Assembly: GCF_031583065.1 (NCBI RefSeq)
Contig: NZ_CP134053.1
Location: forward strand, 6,675,001-6,739,000
Source of the DNA: Streptomyces sp. CGMCC 4.7035
GTDB taxonomy: Bacteria > Actinomycetota > Actinomycetes > Streptomycetales > Streptomycetaceae
Length of the DNA stretch: 64,000 nucleotides
Direction of reading: 5' to 3'
Part shown: in pieces, positions 35,946 through 42,329 of the stretch
How the letters are laid out: each line of letters opens with the position of its first letter
Position numbering within the stretch: position 1 is the first letter of the stretch
The notes under the pieces: model-generated
What the model saw: only the letters and a program-made list of their open reading frames with translations
Told to the model about the DNA's origin: nothing
The model's database searches: none
Position numbers and translations under genes: made by a program

Positions 35946-36101
35946 CTACTTGAGGACGGTGCCGAGGGCGGGGGCGAGGAAGCTTCCGGCGACGAGGTAG
36001 CCGCCGATCAGGAGCACGGCGACCAGCCACCACGGCGGACGGGCGAGTTTGACGCCGAGCCATCCGACGACGAGCAGGGCGAGCCAGAGCGGTACGTCCA
36101 T
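35946..36101 (-). CDS. Small membrane protein in the spread operon
   Basis: 51 residues from ATG 36101 (MDVPLWLALLVVGWLGVKLA...GGYLVAGSFLAPALGTVLK), with AGGAG seven bases upstream. Two predicted TM segments joined by RPPWW. The spacing (15 bp to spdD, 13 bp from the upstream gene) and strong ribosome site support it. Probably one of the small Spd-type proteins; function unknown. Confidence 0.72.
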   Translation of the reverse strand: MDVPLWLALLVVGWLGVKLARPPWWLVAVLLIGGYLVAGSFLAPALGTVLK

Positions 36102-36113
36102 GGCGATCTCCTG

Positions 36114-36302
36114 TCAGGCCTTGCAGCGGTGGGTGCGGGCGGCGAGTTCGGCGCCGGCGCGGGTGTCGTAGTCGGCGGCGAAGCCGCAGCCGGGGGCGGT
36201 GCAGGCGGCGGTGTGCTTGTCGCGGCCACGGCCGTCGTAGGACGTGGCGACCTGCACGGGGCCGATGCGGATCACGTTGCGGAAGCGGCGGTAGGCGGTC
36301 AC
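36114..36302 (-). CDS. Mobile element transfer protein (small)
   Basis: 62 residues from GTG 36302 (VTAYRRFRNVIRIGPVQVAT), GAGGAG about nine bases upstream. The C-terminal half has a Cys/His set, CTAPGCGFAADYDTRAGAEL then RTHRC, suggesting zinc binding. The sequence matches the family annotated 'mobile element transfer protein' in AICEs. It lies between the DUF2637 gene and small membrane genes. Confidence 0.82.
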   Translation of the reverse strand: MTAYRRFRNVIRIGPVQVATSYDGRGRDKHTAACTAPGCGFAADYDTRAGAELAARTHRCKA

Positions 36303-36322
36303 GGGCGGCTTCTCCTCTCTGG

Positions 36323-36988
36323 TCAGGTGAGTTGGAGTTCGGCGGCGATGGCGTCGGCCATCGGGGCGGGCAGTTGGAGCCGGGCGGACAGGGCGTCGGC
36401 GGGCATCAGGGAGCCCGTGGAGACCCGGTGGGCGTCGGCGATCTTCCGAGCGTGGTCCAGCAGCGCGGCCGGAACTGCGGGGGCGCCGGGCGCGGGCTGT
36501 GGCGGGGCGGGTGTCAGCTCCGGCACGGTCGCGGCGGGGGCCGGGTCGGGGGCGGGTTCGTCGGTGCGGTGCATCTCGACTTCCGGCGCCGCCGCCTCGT
36601 CCACAGCCTGTGCAGGAGCGGCCGGGTCGGTGGGCGAGTGGACCAGGAGGGTTCCGCCCAGGAAGGCCAGGGCGGGCCAGCCGGCGACGAGGATGCACAG
36701 CCAGGCAGGCACGTGAGCCAGGTCGAGGAGTCCGGCGGTGGCGATGTTCGCGCCGAGCGAGGCGAACAGGGCGATGACGAACCAGGTCCAGGCGGACCGG
36801 TCGCGGCGGGCCATGCGCAGCCGACGCCAGGCGGCGACAAGAAGCAGGTCGACCGAGACCGGGTAGGCCCATGCCTTCCAGCCGGTCTGTCCGGCAGCTT
36901 CGGCCAGGTCGTGCAAGTGGGCGAAGGACAGCGCGCCGGCGATGACAGCCTGTACGAGTACGGCATCCGGGCGGATCGAGTGGGACAT
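36323..36988 (-). CDS. DUF2637 membrane protein (SpdB-like)
   Basis: 221 residues from ATG 36988 (MSHSIRPDAVLVQAVIAGAL), GGGAGG eight bases upstream; a GTG three codons earlier is possible. Four hydrophobic segments fill residues 1-120 (FAHLHDLAEAAGQTGWKAWA; YPVSVDLLLVAAWRR; WTWFVIALFASLGANIATAG; WLCILVAGWPALAFLGGTLL), followed by a Pro/Ala-rich acidic linker and a C-terminal helical segment (LLDHARKIADAHRVSTGSLM), possibly DNA-binding. DUF2637 proteins are common in Streptomyces conjugative elements and thought to help plasmid spread. Confidence 0.85.
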   Translation of the reverse strand: MSHSIRPDAVLVQAVIAGALSFAHLHDLAEAAGQTGWKAWAYPVSVDLLLVAAWRRLRMARRDRSAWTWFVIALFASLGANIATAGLLDLAHVPAWLCILVAGWPALAFLGGTLLVHSPTDPAAPAQAVDEAAAPEVEMHRTDEPAPDPAPAATVPELTPAPPQPAPGAPAVPAALLDHARKIADAHRVSTGSLMPADALSARLQLPAPMADAIAAELQLT

Positions 36989-37065
36989 GTGGGGCACCTC
37001 CCTTCAGGGGAGTCGGGCCAGGGGTGGGCGGGGAAGCGTGTCCGGCCGCCCGGCCCCGGCGGGCT

Positions 37066-37257
37066 TCATTCGGTGGGGGCTTCGCCGGAACCGAGGCAGG
37101 TCAGGCAGAGCCCGGTTTGCTGGCCGACGACGCGGTGTTTGCGGCCGACGCGGACGGTTCGGGAGACCTCTCCAGCGCCCTTGCAGGTCTCGCACGGCGT
37201 CGGCTGCGGCGTGGTGGTCGTGCGACGGGTCGTCTTGCGTTCGGCCACAGCGATCAC
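37066..37257 (-). CDS. Mini DnaJ-type zinc protein, CxxCxGxG x2
   Basis: 63 residues from GTG 37257 (VIAVAERKTTRRTTTTPQPT). Two CxxCxGxG repeats, CETCKGAG and CLTCLGSG, about 28 residues apart; together they would form one four-Cys zinc centre like that of DnaJ. The GTG overlaps the preceding small gene's stop (GTGA), which decides the start. Function unknown. Confidence 0.75.
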   Translation of the reverse strand: MIAVAERKTTRRTTTTPQPTPCETCKGAGEVSRTVRVGRKHRVVGQQTGLCLTCLGSGEAPTE

Positions 37258-37412
37258 CGGTCCTGGCCTGTGTCGGCGGTGCCTTCGGCGTCCTCGTCGC
37301 GGTAGCCGTCCATGACCTCCGGCGCGTTGTTCCACGCCGACAGCAGGGCGGATTCCAGCGGATCCACCGGGCACGGAGCCGGGGGGCGCTCGGGGAACGG
37401 GATCACGCTCAT
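37254..37412 (-). CDS. Small acidic AICE protein
   Basis: 52 residues from ATG 37412 (MSVIPFPERPPAPCPVDPLE, then SALLSAWNNAPEVMDGYRDE). GGAG lies ten bases upstream and the stop overlaps the next start as GTGA. It sits 79 bp downstream of the translocase. No family recognised; it might be a partner of the translocase or of the zinc protein coupled to it. Confidence 0.6.
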   Translation of the reverse strand: MSVIPFPERPPAPCPVDPLESALLSAWNNAPEVMDGYRDEDAEGTADTGQDR

Positions 37413-37491
37413 GGGGGATCACTCCGTTTCGGGCATGGCTCGGGTAGGGACCTGGCGCGAAGCGGTCACGCCGACCGTGGCGGAGCGGGTG

Positions 37492-38832
37492 TTACTCGGT
37501 GACCGGGCGAGGCTTGACCAGCGACGGACCGGCCGCCGGCGCCTGAGCGGGCACGAAGGGGCGGAACGGGTCGAGGAACGGCAGATCCGGGACCAGGTGA
37601 GCGAACTTCCGGCAGATGGCGACCACTTCGTCACGCGAGGTGTTCGGGGTGCGGATCTTCGACCAGCCGCCGGAGGAGTCCGCCGCGACAGCGGTGCCGG
37701 GGCGGTTCATCGGGATCAGGCTCGCGGCCGGGACCGCGTCCGGGGCCACGTCCGCCAGGCCCATTTCGGCGGTCTGCTTGTCGTTGACGCGGTGCACCAC
37801 ACGGCCCGTGAGCTGAGCGCGGAGCATGGTGGCGCCCTTGCCCAGGTCGGAGCCGAACCGCTGCCCGCAGATCTCCAGGTAGATGCCGATCGCACGGGCC
37901 ATCTGCCCCAGCCGGATCAGCGCGGTCACGATCCGTTCCCGGCGCTCCTCATCCTTCCTGGAGGAGATCAGGAACAGTTCCGCCACCTCGTCGACCAGGA
38001 CGACCACCGGCACCGGGCGCACCTCGTCGGGCAGTTCCCACAGGTCCGAGACGCCGTGACGGCTCAGCAGGTCGAAGCGATCTTCCATCTCCGCGACCAG
38101 GACACCGAGCAGTGAGGCGGCATCGTCGGGGCTGGTGACCAGAGCCGACAAGCGGGGCGCGAAGGCGGACTGTTCCACCCCGCGCTTGCAGTCGACCCCG
38201 ACCAGGGCCACCGGCAGTTGCGCCAGCCCCTTGATCAGGTTGCGCTGGTACATGGACTTGCCGGAGTGGTTGGCGCCCAGGGTGAGCGCCATCGGCGCCT
38301 TACGGTAGTCCCGCTCGAACGCGGTCCCGTCCTCACGCACCGCGACCGGCACCACCATGTCGTGCGGGCGGGCCTTGCGGGGCATCCGCACCCGGCGCAG
38401 CACGTCATAGCCGGTCATCCGCAGTTCCACGAAACCGGGCTTCGTCTCCACCACGGTCACGGAGTGGACGCCCCAGGCGTGCCGCAGCCGTTCCGAGGAG
38501 GCGATCACGTCGGCGGGCTCCAGGCCGGCAGGAAGTCGCAGGGTGACCCGCAGCCCGGTCGACGTGCCACGTACCCGGCGGATCTTCGGCGGGACCGGCT
38601 GAACCTCACGGTGGGCGACGTTGCGGGTCATGAACGCCCGCAGCCCCGACGGCTGCACCGTCAGCCCGCACACATCCATCGTCGACCGGTACGAGAGGGT
38701 GAAGCGGCCCCAGGCGACCGGCATCCCGACCAGCGACCAGTACACGCGCGGCGCGCGCACCTTCGCGTAGCCGAGCCCGCCGGCGCCCGCTAAGGCTCCC
38801 GTGGCCTCCAGCCACATCGTCAGGTCGGCCAT
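37492..38832 (-). CDS. FtsK/SpoIIIE-type DNA translocase (TraB/TraSA-like)
   Basis: 446 residues from ATG 38832 (MADLTMWLEATGALAGAGGL), one base after the upstream stop. Walker A GANHSGKS (186-193), Walker B PVVVLVDEVAEL (275-286) and arginine-rich QMARAIGIYLEICGQRFGSD typical of FtsK cores. The hydrophobic N-terminus is short. A single TraB-type translocase moves double-stranded DNA between mycelia in Streptomyces, recognising short clt repeats through its C-terminal region; here the C-terminus (TSRDEVVAICRKFAHLVPDL) could be that winged-helix part. Expected to form a hexameric pore at hyphal contact sites. Confidence 0.92.
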   Translation of the reverse strand: MADLTMWLEATGALAGAGGLGYAKVRAPRVYWSLVGMPVAWGRFTLSYRSTMDVCGLTVQPSGLRAFMTRNVAHREVQPVPPKIRRVRGTSTGLRVTLRLPAGLEPADVIASSERLRHAWGVHSVTVVETKPGFVELRMTGYDVLRRVRMPRKARPHDMVVPVAVREDGTAFERDYRKAPMALTLGANHSGKSMYQRNLIKGLAQLPVALVGVDCKRGVEQSAFAPRLSALVTSPDDAASLLGVLVAEMEDRFDLLSRHGVSDLWELPDEVRPVPVVVLVDEVAELFLISSRKDEERRERIVTALIRLGQMARAIGIYLEICGQRFGSDLGKGATMLRAQLTGRVVHRVNDKQTAEMGLADVAPDAVPAASLIPMNRPGTAVAADSSGGWSKIRTPNTSRDEVVAICRKFAHLVPDLPFLDPFRPFVPAQAPAAGPSLVKPRPVTE

Positions 38833-38833
38833 G

Positions 38834-39163
38834 TCAGACCGCCGGGGTGATCGCGACCGCGCGGAACGAGATCCCGTGCCGCTTCTGGCCGTTGAACTCG
38901 TTCTCCCAGTCACGGGCCTTCAGCCCGACGACCTTGACCGGCATGCCCGGCTGAAGCCCCTCCGAGTAGCCCGTCTCCGGGATCGTCACCTGATACAGGT
39001 TCCCCTCCCCCTCGTCCGAGACCAGCAGGCCCACCGTCGACAGGCCCGCACCGGTCTCCCGGTCCATCGCCCGCTCACCGGTCTTCGCGTTAGCCAGCTT
39101 CGGGACGGGCGCAGTCGCCACGAACACCACGGCGGTCGAAAGGTCGATCTTGAAAGACGGCAT
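38834..39163 (-). CDS. SCO3933-family regulatory protein
   Basis: 109 residues from ATG 39163 (MPSFKIDLSTAVVFVATAPV), GAGGGA eight bases upstream. Conserved WENEFNGQKRHGISFRAVAI C-terminus and VPKLANAKTGERAMDRETGA region. It matches the small family annotated SCO3933 in AICE-type elements; a regulatory or DNA-binding role is assumed, with an OB-like beta pattern as a possibility. It is the first gene of the transfer operon, directly downstream of the operator region. Confidence 0.82.
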   Translation of the reverse strand: MPSFKIDLSTAVVFVATAPVPKLANAKTGERAMDRETGAGLSTVGLLVSDEGEGNLYQVTIPETGYSEGLQPGMPVKVVGLKARDWENEFNGQKRHGISFRAVAITPAV

Positions 39164-39198
39164 GAGCGCATCCCTCGTTCGGGAGGCCGCCTTGCGCG

Positions 39199-39333
39199 AC
39201 CTCTCTAGACATCTCCATGGGAGCACATCTCTAGAGATGCCGTCAAGGGAGATGTCTAGAGAGGTTGTCGACGAACGATTGCGGTTACACGCACAGAGCG
39301 AGCGACCCGCCTATGACCTAGGCTGTCTAGAGA
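39199..39333. promoter_or_regulatory. Divergent control region with four TCTAGA operators
   Basis: Site 1, 39199-39216, is an exact inverted copy of site 3, 39248-39265 (core TCTCTAGACA versus TGTCTAGAGA, 18 bp each). Site 2, CATCTCTAGAGATG (39226-39239), is a perfect palindrome midway between. Site 4, TGTCTAGAGA (39324-39333), lies 19 bp before the repressor ATG, overlapping its likely promoter. The layout fits autoregulation by the KorSA-like repressor and control of the divergent transfer operon. Confidence 0.85.
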
Positions 39334-39351
39334 AGAGAGGAGGGCTCCCGA

Positions 39352-40110
39352 ATGGCCACCACCGACGACGACCGTCGGCCGAAGTACCAGCGGATTGCGG
39401 ACTCTCTACGAGAGGCGATCCAGTCGGGCGAGTACGGTCCCGGTGATCGGCTTCCGGGGGAGAACGAGCTGATGGCCGCGCATGGCGTGGCCCGCATGAC
39501 GGCACGTCAGGCCTTGAGTGTGCTCAAGGACGAGGGCGTCGCCGAGTCCCGCAAGGGCGCCGGCGTGTTCGTGCGATCCTTCCGCCCTCTGAGGCGCCGA
39601 GGCATCCAGCGACTCGCACAGGAGCAGTGGGGTAGCGGCCGGTCCATCTGGTCTGCCGACATCGAGAACCGCACCCTTGTGGTGGATCAGGTGACGGTGT
39701 CGGAAGAGACGGCACCGGAACGGATCGGACAGGTGTTGGACCTGGCGGACGAGGACACAGTCTGTGTGCGACGCCGGCGATTCGTCCTGGACGAGAAGCC
39801 CGTCCTTCTCGCGACGAGCTACCTCCCCACGTCGGTGGTCGCAGGTTCAGCGATCACTCAGGAGGACACGGGACCCGGCGGAACGTACGCCCGTCTTGCC
39901 GAACTCGGGTACAAGCCAGTGCACTTCCGCGAAGAGATCCGCTCACGCATGCCCACGAAGGACGAGGCGGCACAGTTGAGCATCTCCGCAGGTACGCCGG
40001 TCATCCTCATCTGCCGGACCGCATTCGCGGACGAAGGCCGCCCCGTGGAGATCAACGAAATGACGCTCGACGCCGCCTCGTACATCCTGGAGTACGACTT
40101 CGACGCGTGA
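39352..40110 (+). CDS. GntR/UTRA transcriptional repressor (KorSA-like)
   Basis: 252 residues from ATG 39352, AGGAGGG eight bases upstream. GntR winged helix at about 10-75 (YQRIADSLREAIQSGEYGPG; ARMTARQALSVLKDEGVAES; GAGVFV) and a UTRA effector domain to the end (VCVRRRRFVLDEKPVLLATS; EEIRSRMPTKDEAAQLSISA; TPVILICRTAFADEGRPVEI). In pSAM2 the homologous KorSA keeps the element integrated by repressing the activator pra. Here it faces the transfer operon across four TCTAGA sites. The only large plus-strand gene of the element. Confidence 0.9.
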   Translation: MATTDDDRRPKYQRIADSLREAIQSGEYGPGDRLPGENELMAAHGVARMTARQALSVLKDEGVAESRKGAGVFVRSFRPLRRRGIQRLAQEQWGSGRSIWSADIENRTLVVDQVTVSEETAPERIGQVLDLADEDTVCVRRRRFVLDEKPVLLATSYLPTSVVAGSAITQEDTGPGGTYARLAELGYKPVHFREEIRSRMPTKDEAAQLSISAGTPVILICRTAFADEGRPVEINEMTLDAASYILEYDFDA

Positions 40111-40608
40111 TCCCCGCGCAAGCTGTTACAGGTTTCTCTACCTCATCAAGGCACCCGGCTCCGCTCCGCTCCGCCGGGCGCGCTCCCGGCTCCGCTGCGC
40201 GCTGCGCTCCTGCCTTCGGCCCGCTCCGCCCGCGCTGCGCCGACGCGCGCCCACGCGTGGATAGGGCCCAAAGGCCATGAGTCGAGCACCGCAGAGAGCG
40301 GTCACCGTCAGAGCGTGCCTCCGGCGGGGGCGCTCAGGCTCCGAGATGGAGGGGGCGCCGTTCGCGAGTGCCGGCCGAGTATGGCGTGCGCGGGGAGCTC
40401 CCATCCCGCCTGCCGTCGACCCAGGCAGAGCCGAGCAGACGCGGCCCCTGGCGTCCAGGTCGTTCGTACAGTGGCGCGCTCCACCTGGACGCCAGGAACC
40501 ACGCCCGCTCCACGGTGTGTGGGTCGACGGCAGACGGGATGGGAGCTGGGGGTGAGCGATGGGTGAGGGGGCGTCGAGCGCGCAAGGTGATGGAAGGTCG
40601 GTCGACGG
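40111..40608. other. Non-coding structured region, candidate origin/transfer locus
   Basis: About 500 bp without a convincing gene. 40150-40240 is a CCGCTCCGC-type low-complexity run. 40396-40547 holds nested inverted repeats: 28-bp arms at 40396-40423 and 40520-40547 with one mismatch, and perfect 14-bp arms at 40447-40460 and 40483-40496 inside. About 45 bases of the right flank (40530-40574) recur in diverged form at 40903-40947. Confidence 0.75.
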
Positions 40609-40857
40609 TCAAAGGGCCCGAGCGGCCTCAGCGGCCTTCACCTTGCACTCTGAACATCGCCCAGTCCCTCTTGCAACGAACAGGTTCCGGTACACCGTCA
40701 CCTGGTCCTTAGGAATGCCGCAAAGGGTGCTCCCTCCCGTCACGGCATGCGTCAACGCTGGTGCGTCCGTCTCTCGACACGCAGCAAAGGGCGTCGGTGT
40801 GAACGCGAGCGCGGCCCGGATGGACCGGAGGCGAGGACCAAGGTTCGACATGGCCAT
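40609..40857 (-). CDS. Small Cys-containing hypothetical protein
   Basis: 82 residues if read from ATG 40857 (MAMSNLGPRLRSIRAALAFT). The C-terminal half, THAVTGGSTLCGIPKDQVTV, ...GTGRCSECKVKAAEA, has the pattern of small Streptomyces mobile-element proteins with one LCG and a CxxC. No ribosome site is obvious, and upstream codons run into the repeated DNA. It could be a genuine cargo gene or an accessory transfer protein. Confidence 0.45.
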   Translation of the reverse strand: MAMSNLGPRLRSIRAALAFTPTPFAACRETDAPALTHAVTGGSTLCGIPKDQVTVYRNLFVARGTGRCSECKVKAAEAARAL

Positions 40858-40902
40858 CACTTTCGCACCGCACGCAGCCGCCGTCGACCCACACCCCGGG
40901 GA

Positions 40903-40947
40903 GCAGACGGGATGGAGGCCGGGTGAGTGGTGGGTTAGGGCCGGTGT
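40903..40947. repeat. Second copy of the origin-flank repeat
   Basis: GCAGACGGGATGGAGGCCGG... here resembles GCAGACGGGATGGGAGCTGG at 40530, with matching GTGAG and TGGGT blocks further on. CCGTCGACCCA (40881-40891) just before it is also shared with the left inverted-repeat arm. Confidence 0.65.
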
Positions 40948-40998
40948 GATCGCTGACACTCATGCCAGCCACCGAAGGGCCCTCTTAAGATCACAGCC

Positions 40999-41256
40999 AT
41001 GACGAGCCCCCTGGCGCCCGACGATCACATTGGCGATCGCGAGGCCTTCAGCGCCTTCCTGGCGCGTCTTCGTGCCGACTACGCAGCCAACGGCCAGCAG
41101 TGGGAGAACCCGACGCTGGACAGGTTCCTGGAAGCCCTGGAAGCCTGGGTCGCTGCGTCTCCGGGGTGGTGCCGGAACTTCGGGCACGACCTGCCCCCCG
41201 AAGGTGACTGGACGTTCTTCGCCCGTGCCCTGGATGCCGCTCGGATCTACGAATAG
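40999..41256 (+). CDS. DUF7660-like small protein, AICE cargo
   Basis: 85 residues (MTSPLAPDDHIGDREAFSAF). Motifs WENPTLDRFLEALEAWVAAS and GDWTFFARALDAARIYE match a small family that I recall as DUF7660 (WENptL...W...aR.YE), often found beside toxin or immunity genes; an immunity-like role is speculative. It sits between the structured region and attR, the usual cargo position. Confidence 0.65.
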   Translation: MTSPLAPDDHIGDREAFSAFLARLRADYAANGQQWENPTLDRFLEALEAWVAASPGWCRNFGHDLPPEGDWTFFARALDAARIYE

Positions 41257-41389
41257 CCCTGGTGGGCGCCGTGCCCCTTGCGTGCCCGACCAAGCGGCGA
41301 CAGGCGGGGAACACCGGGGAACGGCGGTGAGCGTCCCAGGAACGCGCAGGTCACCGTCTTGCCAGGCCAGCGCCCACCCGCGTACGCGA

Positions 41390-41433
41390 TCTTCCAAACT
41401 AGCTACGCGGGTTCGATTCCCGTCGCCCGCTCC
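41390..41433 (+). repeat. attR, 44-bp direct repeat
   Basis: Identical to 32270-32313; the preceding 5' tRNA half is absent, so this is the truncated tRNA copy marking the element's right end. Confidence 0.95.
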
Positions 41434-41442
41434 GTACGGCTC

Positions 41443-41479
41443 AGGGCCAGGTCGGAGGATTCGTCCTCGACCTGGCCCT
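41443..41479. terminator. Original chromosomal hairpin downstream of tRNA-Gly
   Basis: AGGGCCAGGTCGGAGGA (41443-41459) pairs with TCCTCGACCTGGCCCT (41464-41479), one bulge, TTCG-containing loop. Before integration this followed tRNA-Gly. Confidence 0.8.
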
Positions 41480-41657
41480 GGTCGTTTCCGGGACTCGATC
41501 AGCCCGTCCCCCACCCCGCTCCACCGGTCGCCGCTCGTCCGATTTGTTGATATATGAGCGTGTTTCAGTCGACCTGCCGAGCGATCCAGGCCGTGGGGGT
41601 CAAGCTCGCATCCGGATGCAGAAATCATCCGAAACGCTTGGATCAAGGAGCGCATAC

Positions 41658-42194
41658 ATGAGTCCTGAGCACAGGACGGCTTCGCCGCTCGCGCCACGGG
41701 GGCGAGGCAGGTTCAAGAAGATCGGCGGGGTCGCGTCGGCCGCGCTGATGGTGGCGGTCGGACTGGCCACCCCTGCCGCAGCCATCGCGCGTGGCACCAC
41801 CACCCACGCGGGTGTCGCATACGACGACAGGTGCGACAAAAACGGCAGAGGCAAGAACTGCAAGCCCAAGCCGCCGCCGACCCCGCCGCGCGGATGCTTC
41901 GACATCGACTCGACGGTTCAGGGCCGGGACAAGTTCATCTCGGTGGTGTGCAACGGGCGTGTGTTCGTCCTGACGGTCAGGGAGACGCCACCCTCCGGTC
42001 CCCCGGCGCCCGTGGGCGGCTGGCAGTTCGTGGGAGGCCCGACCGACGTGATCGACGCCACGCTGGCCACGCGCGACAACGTGATCTACGTCAGCGTGCT
42101 GACCGCGAGGGGCACGGTACAACAGGGCATTTGCCGCGCGTCGGAGCCGCTCGGGTCGTGCACCTTCTACCCGCTGCCCACGCCTCCGGGATAA
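41658..42194 (+). CDS. Secreted hypothetical protein
   Basis: 178 residues from ATG 41658 (MSPEHRTASPLAPRGRGRFK), AAGGAG seven bases upstream. Signal peptide: RFKKIGGVASAALMVAVGLA then TPAAAIA. The mature part has Lys/Cys-rich RCDKNGRGKNCKPKPPPTPP and paired Cys (CFDIDS, VCNGRV; CRASEPLGSC), suggesting a small disulfide-stabilised extracellular domain. I recognise no family. First chromosomal gene beyond attR; it ends at a strong bidirectional hairpin shared with the kinase gene. An in-frame start at 41544 lacks a ribosome site. Confidence 0.82.
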   Translation: MSPEHRTASPLAPRGRGRFKKIGGVASAALMVAVGLATPAAAIARGTTTHAGVAYDDRCDKNGRGKNCKPKPPPTPPRGCFDIDSTVQGRDKFISVVCNGRVFVLTVRETPPSGPPAPVGGWQFVGGPTDVIDATLATRDNVIYVSVLTARGTVQQGICRASEPLGSCTFYPLPTPPG

Positions 42195-42227
42195 GCCACA
42201 GCCGGGTGACGTGACGCCACCCGCCTC

Positions 42228-42262
42228 AGGCCCGGCGAGGGACCGCTTCCCTCGCCGGGCCT
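42228..42262. terminator. Bidirectional terminator between the secreted protein and kinase genes
   Basis: A perfect 14-bp stem, AGGCCCGGCGAGGG (42228-42241) with 42249-42262. Confidence 0.88.
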
Positions 42263-42329
42263 GCGTCGTTTCGCCGCCTTTCGGCTTCGGGTCTTTCACC
42301 TGCGGCGGTATTTCACACGCGCAGGCCTT

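Larger units (their letters stand above)
32270..41433. mobile_element. Actinomycete integrative and conjugative element (pSAM2-like AICE), about 9.1 kb
   Basis: Bounded by a 44-bp perfect direct repeat, 32270-32313 (attL, inside tRNA-Gly) and 41390-41433 (attR, truncated tRNA). Contents in transcript order on the minus strand: SCO3933-family protein, FtsK/TraB-type translocase, two small coupled genes, DUF2637 protein, transfer protein, small membrane protein, SpdD, two small genes, Rep, Xis, Int. On the plus strand: a KorSA-like GntR repressor and a DUF7660-like gene. This is the standard AICE set of integration, excision, rolling-circle replication, TraB-type double-stranded DNA transfer and spread. 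I saw no gene resembling the pSAM2 activator Pra or the Nudix entry-exclusion protein Pif. No frameshift was seen, so it may be functional. Confidence 0.93.

Noticed and set aside
40277..40612. Short frames on both strands with the shared motif VDGRRDG/VDPG
   Set aside because: The same words appear on opposite strands because the DNA is an inverted repeat; not evidence of coding.
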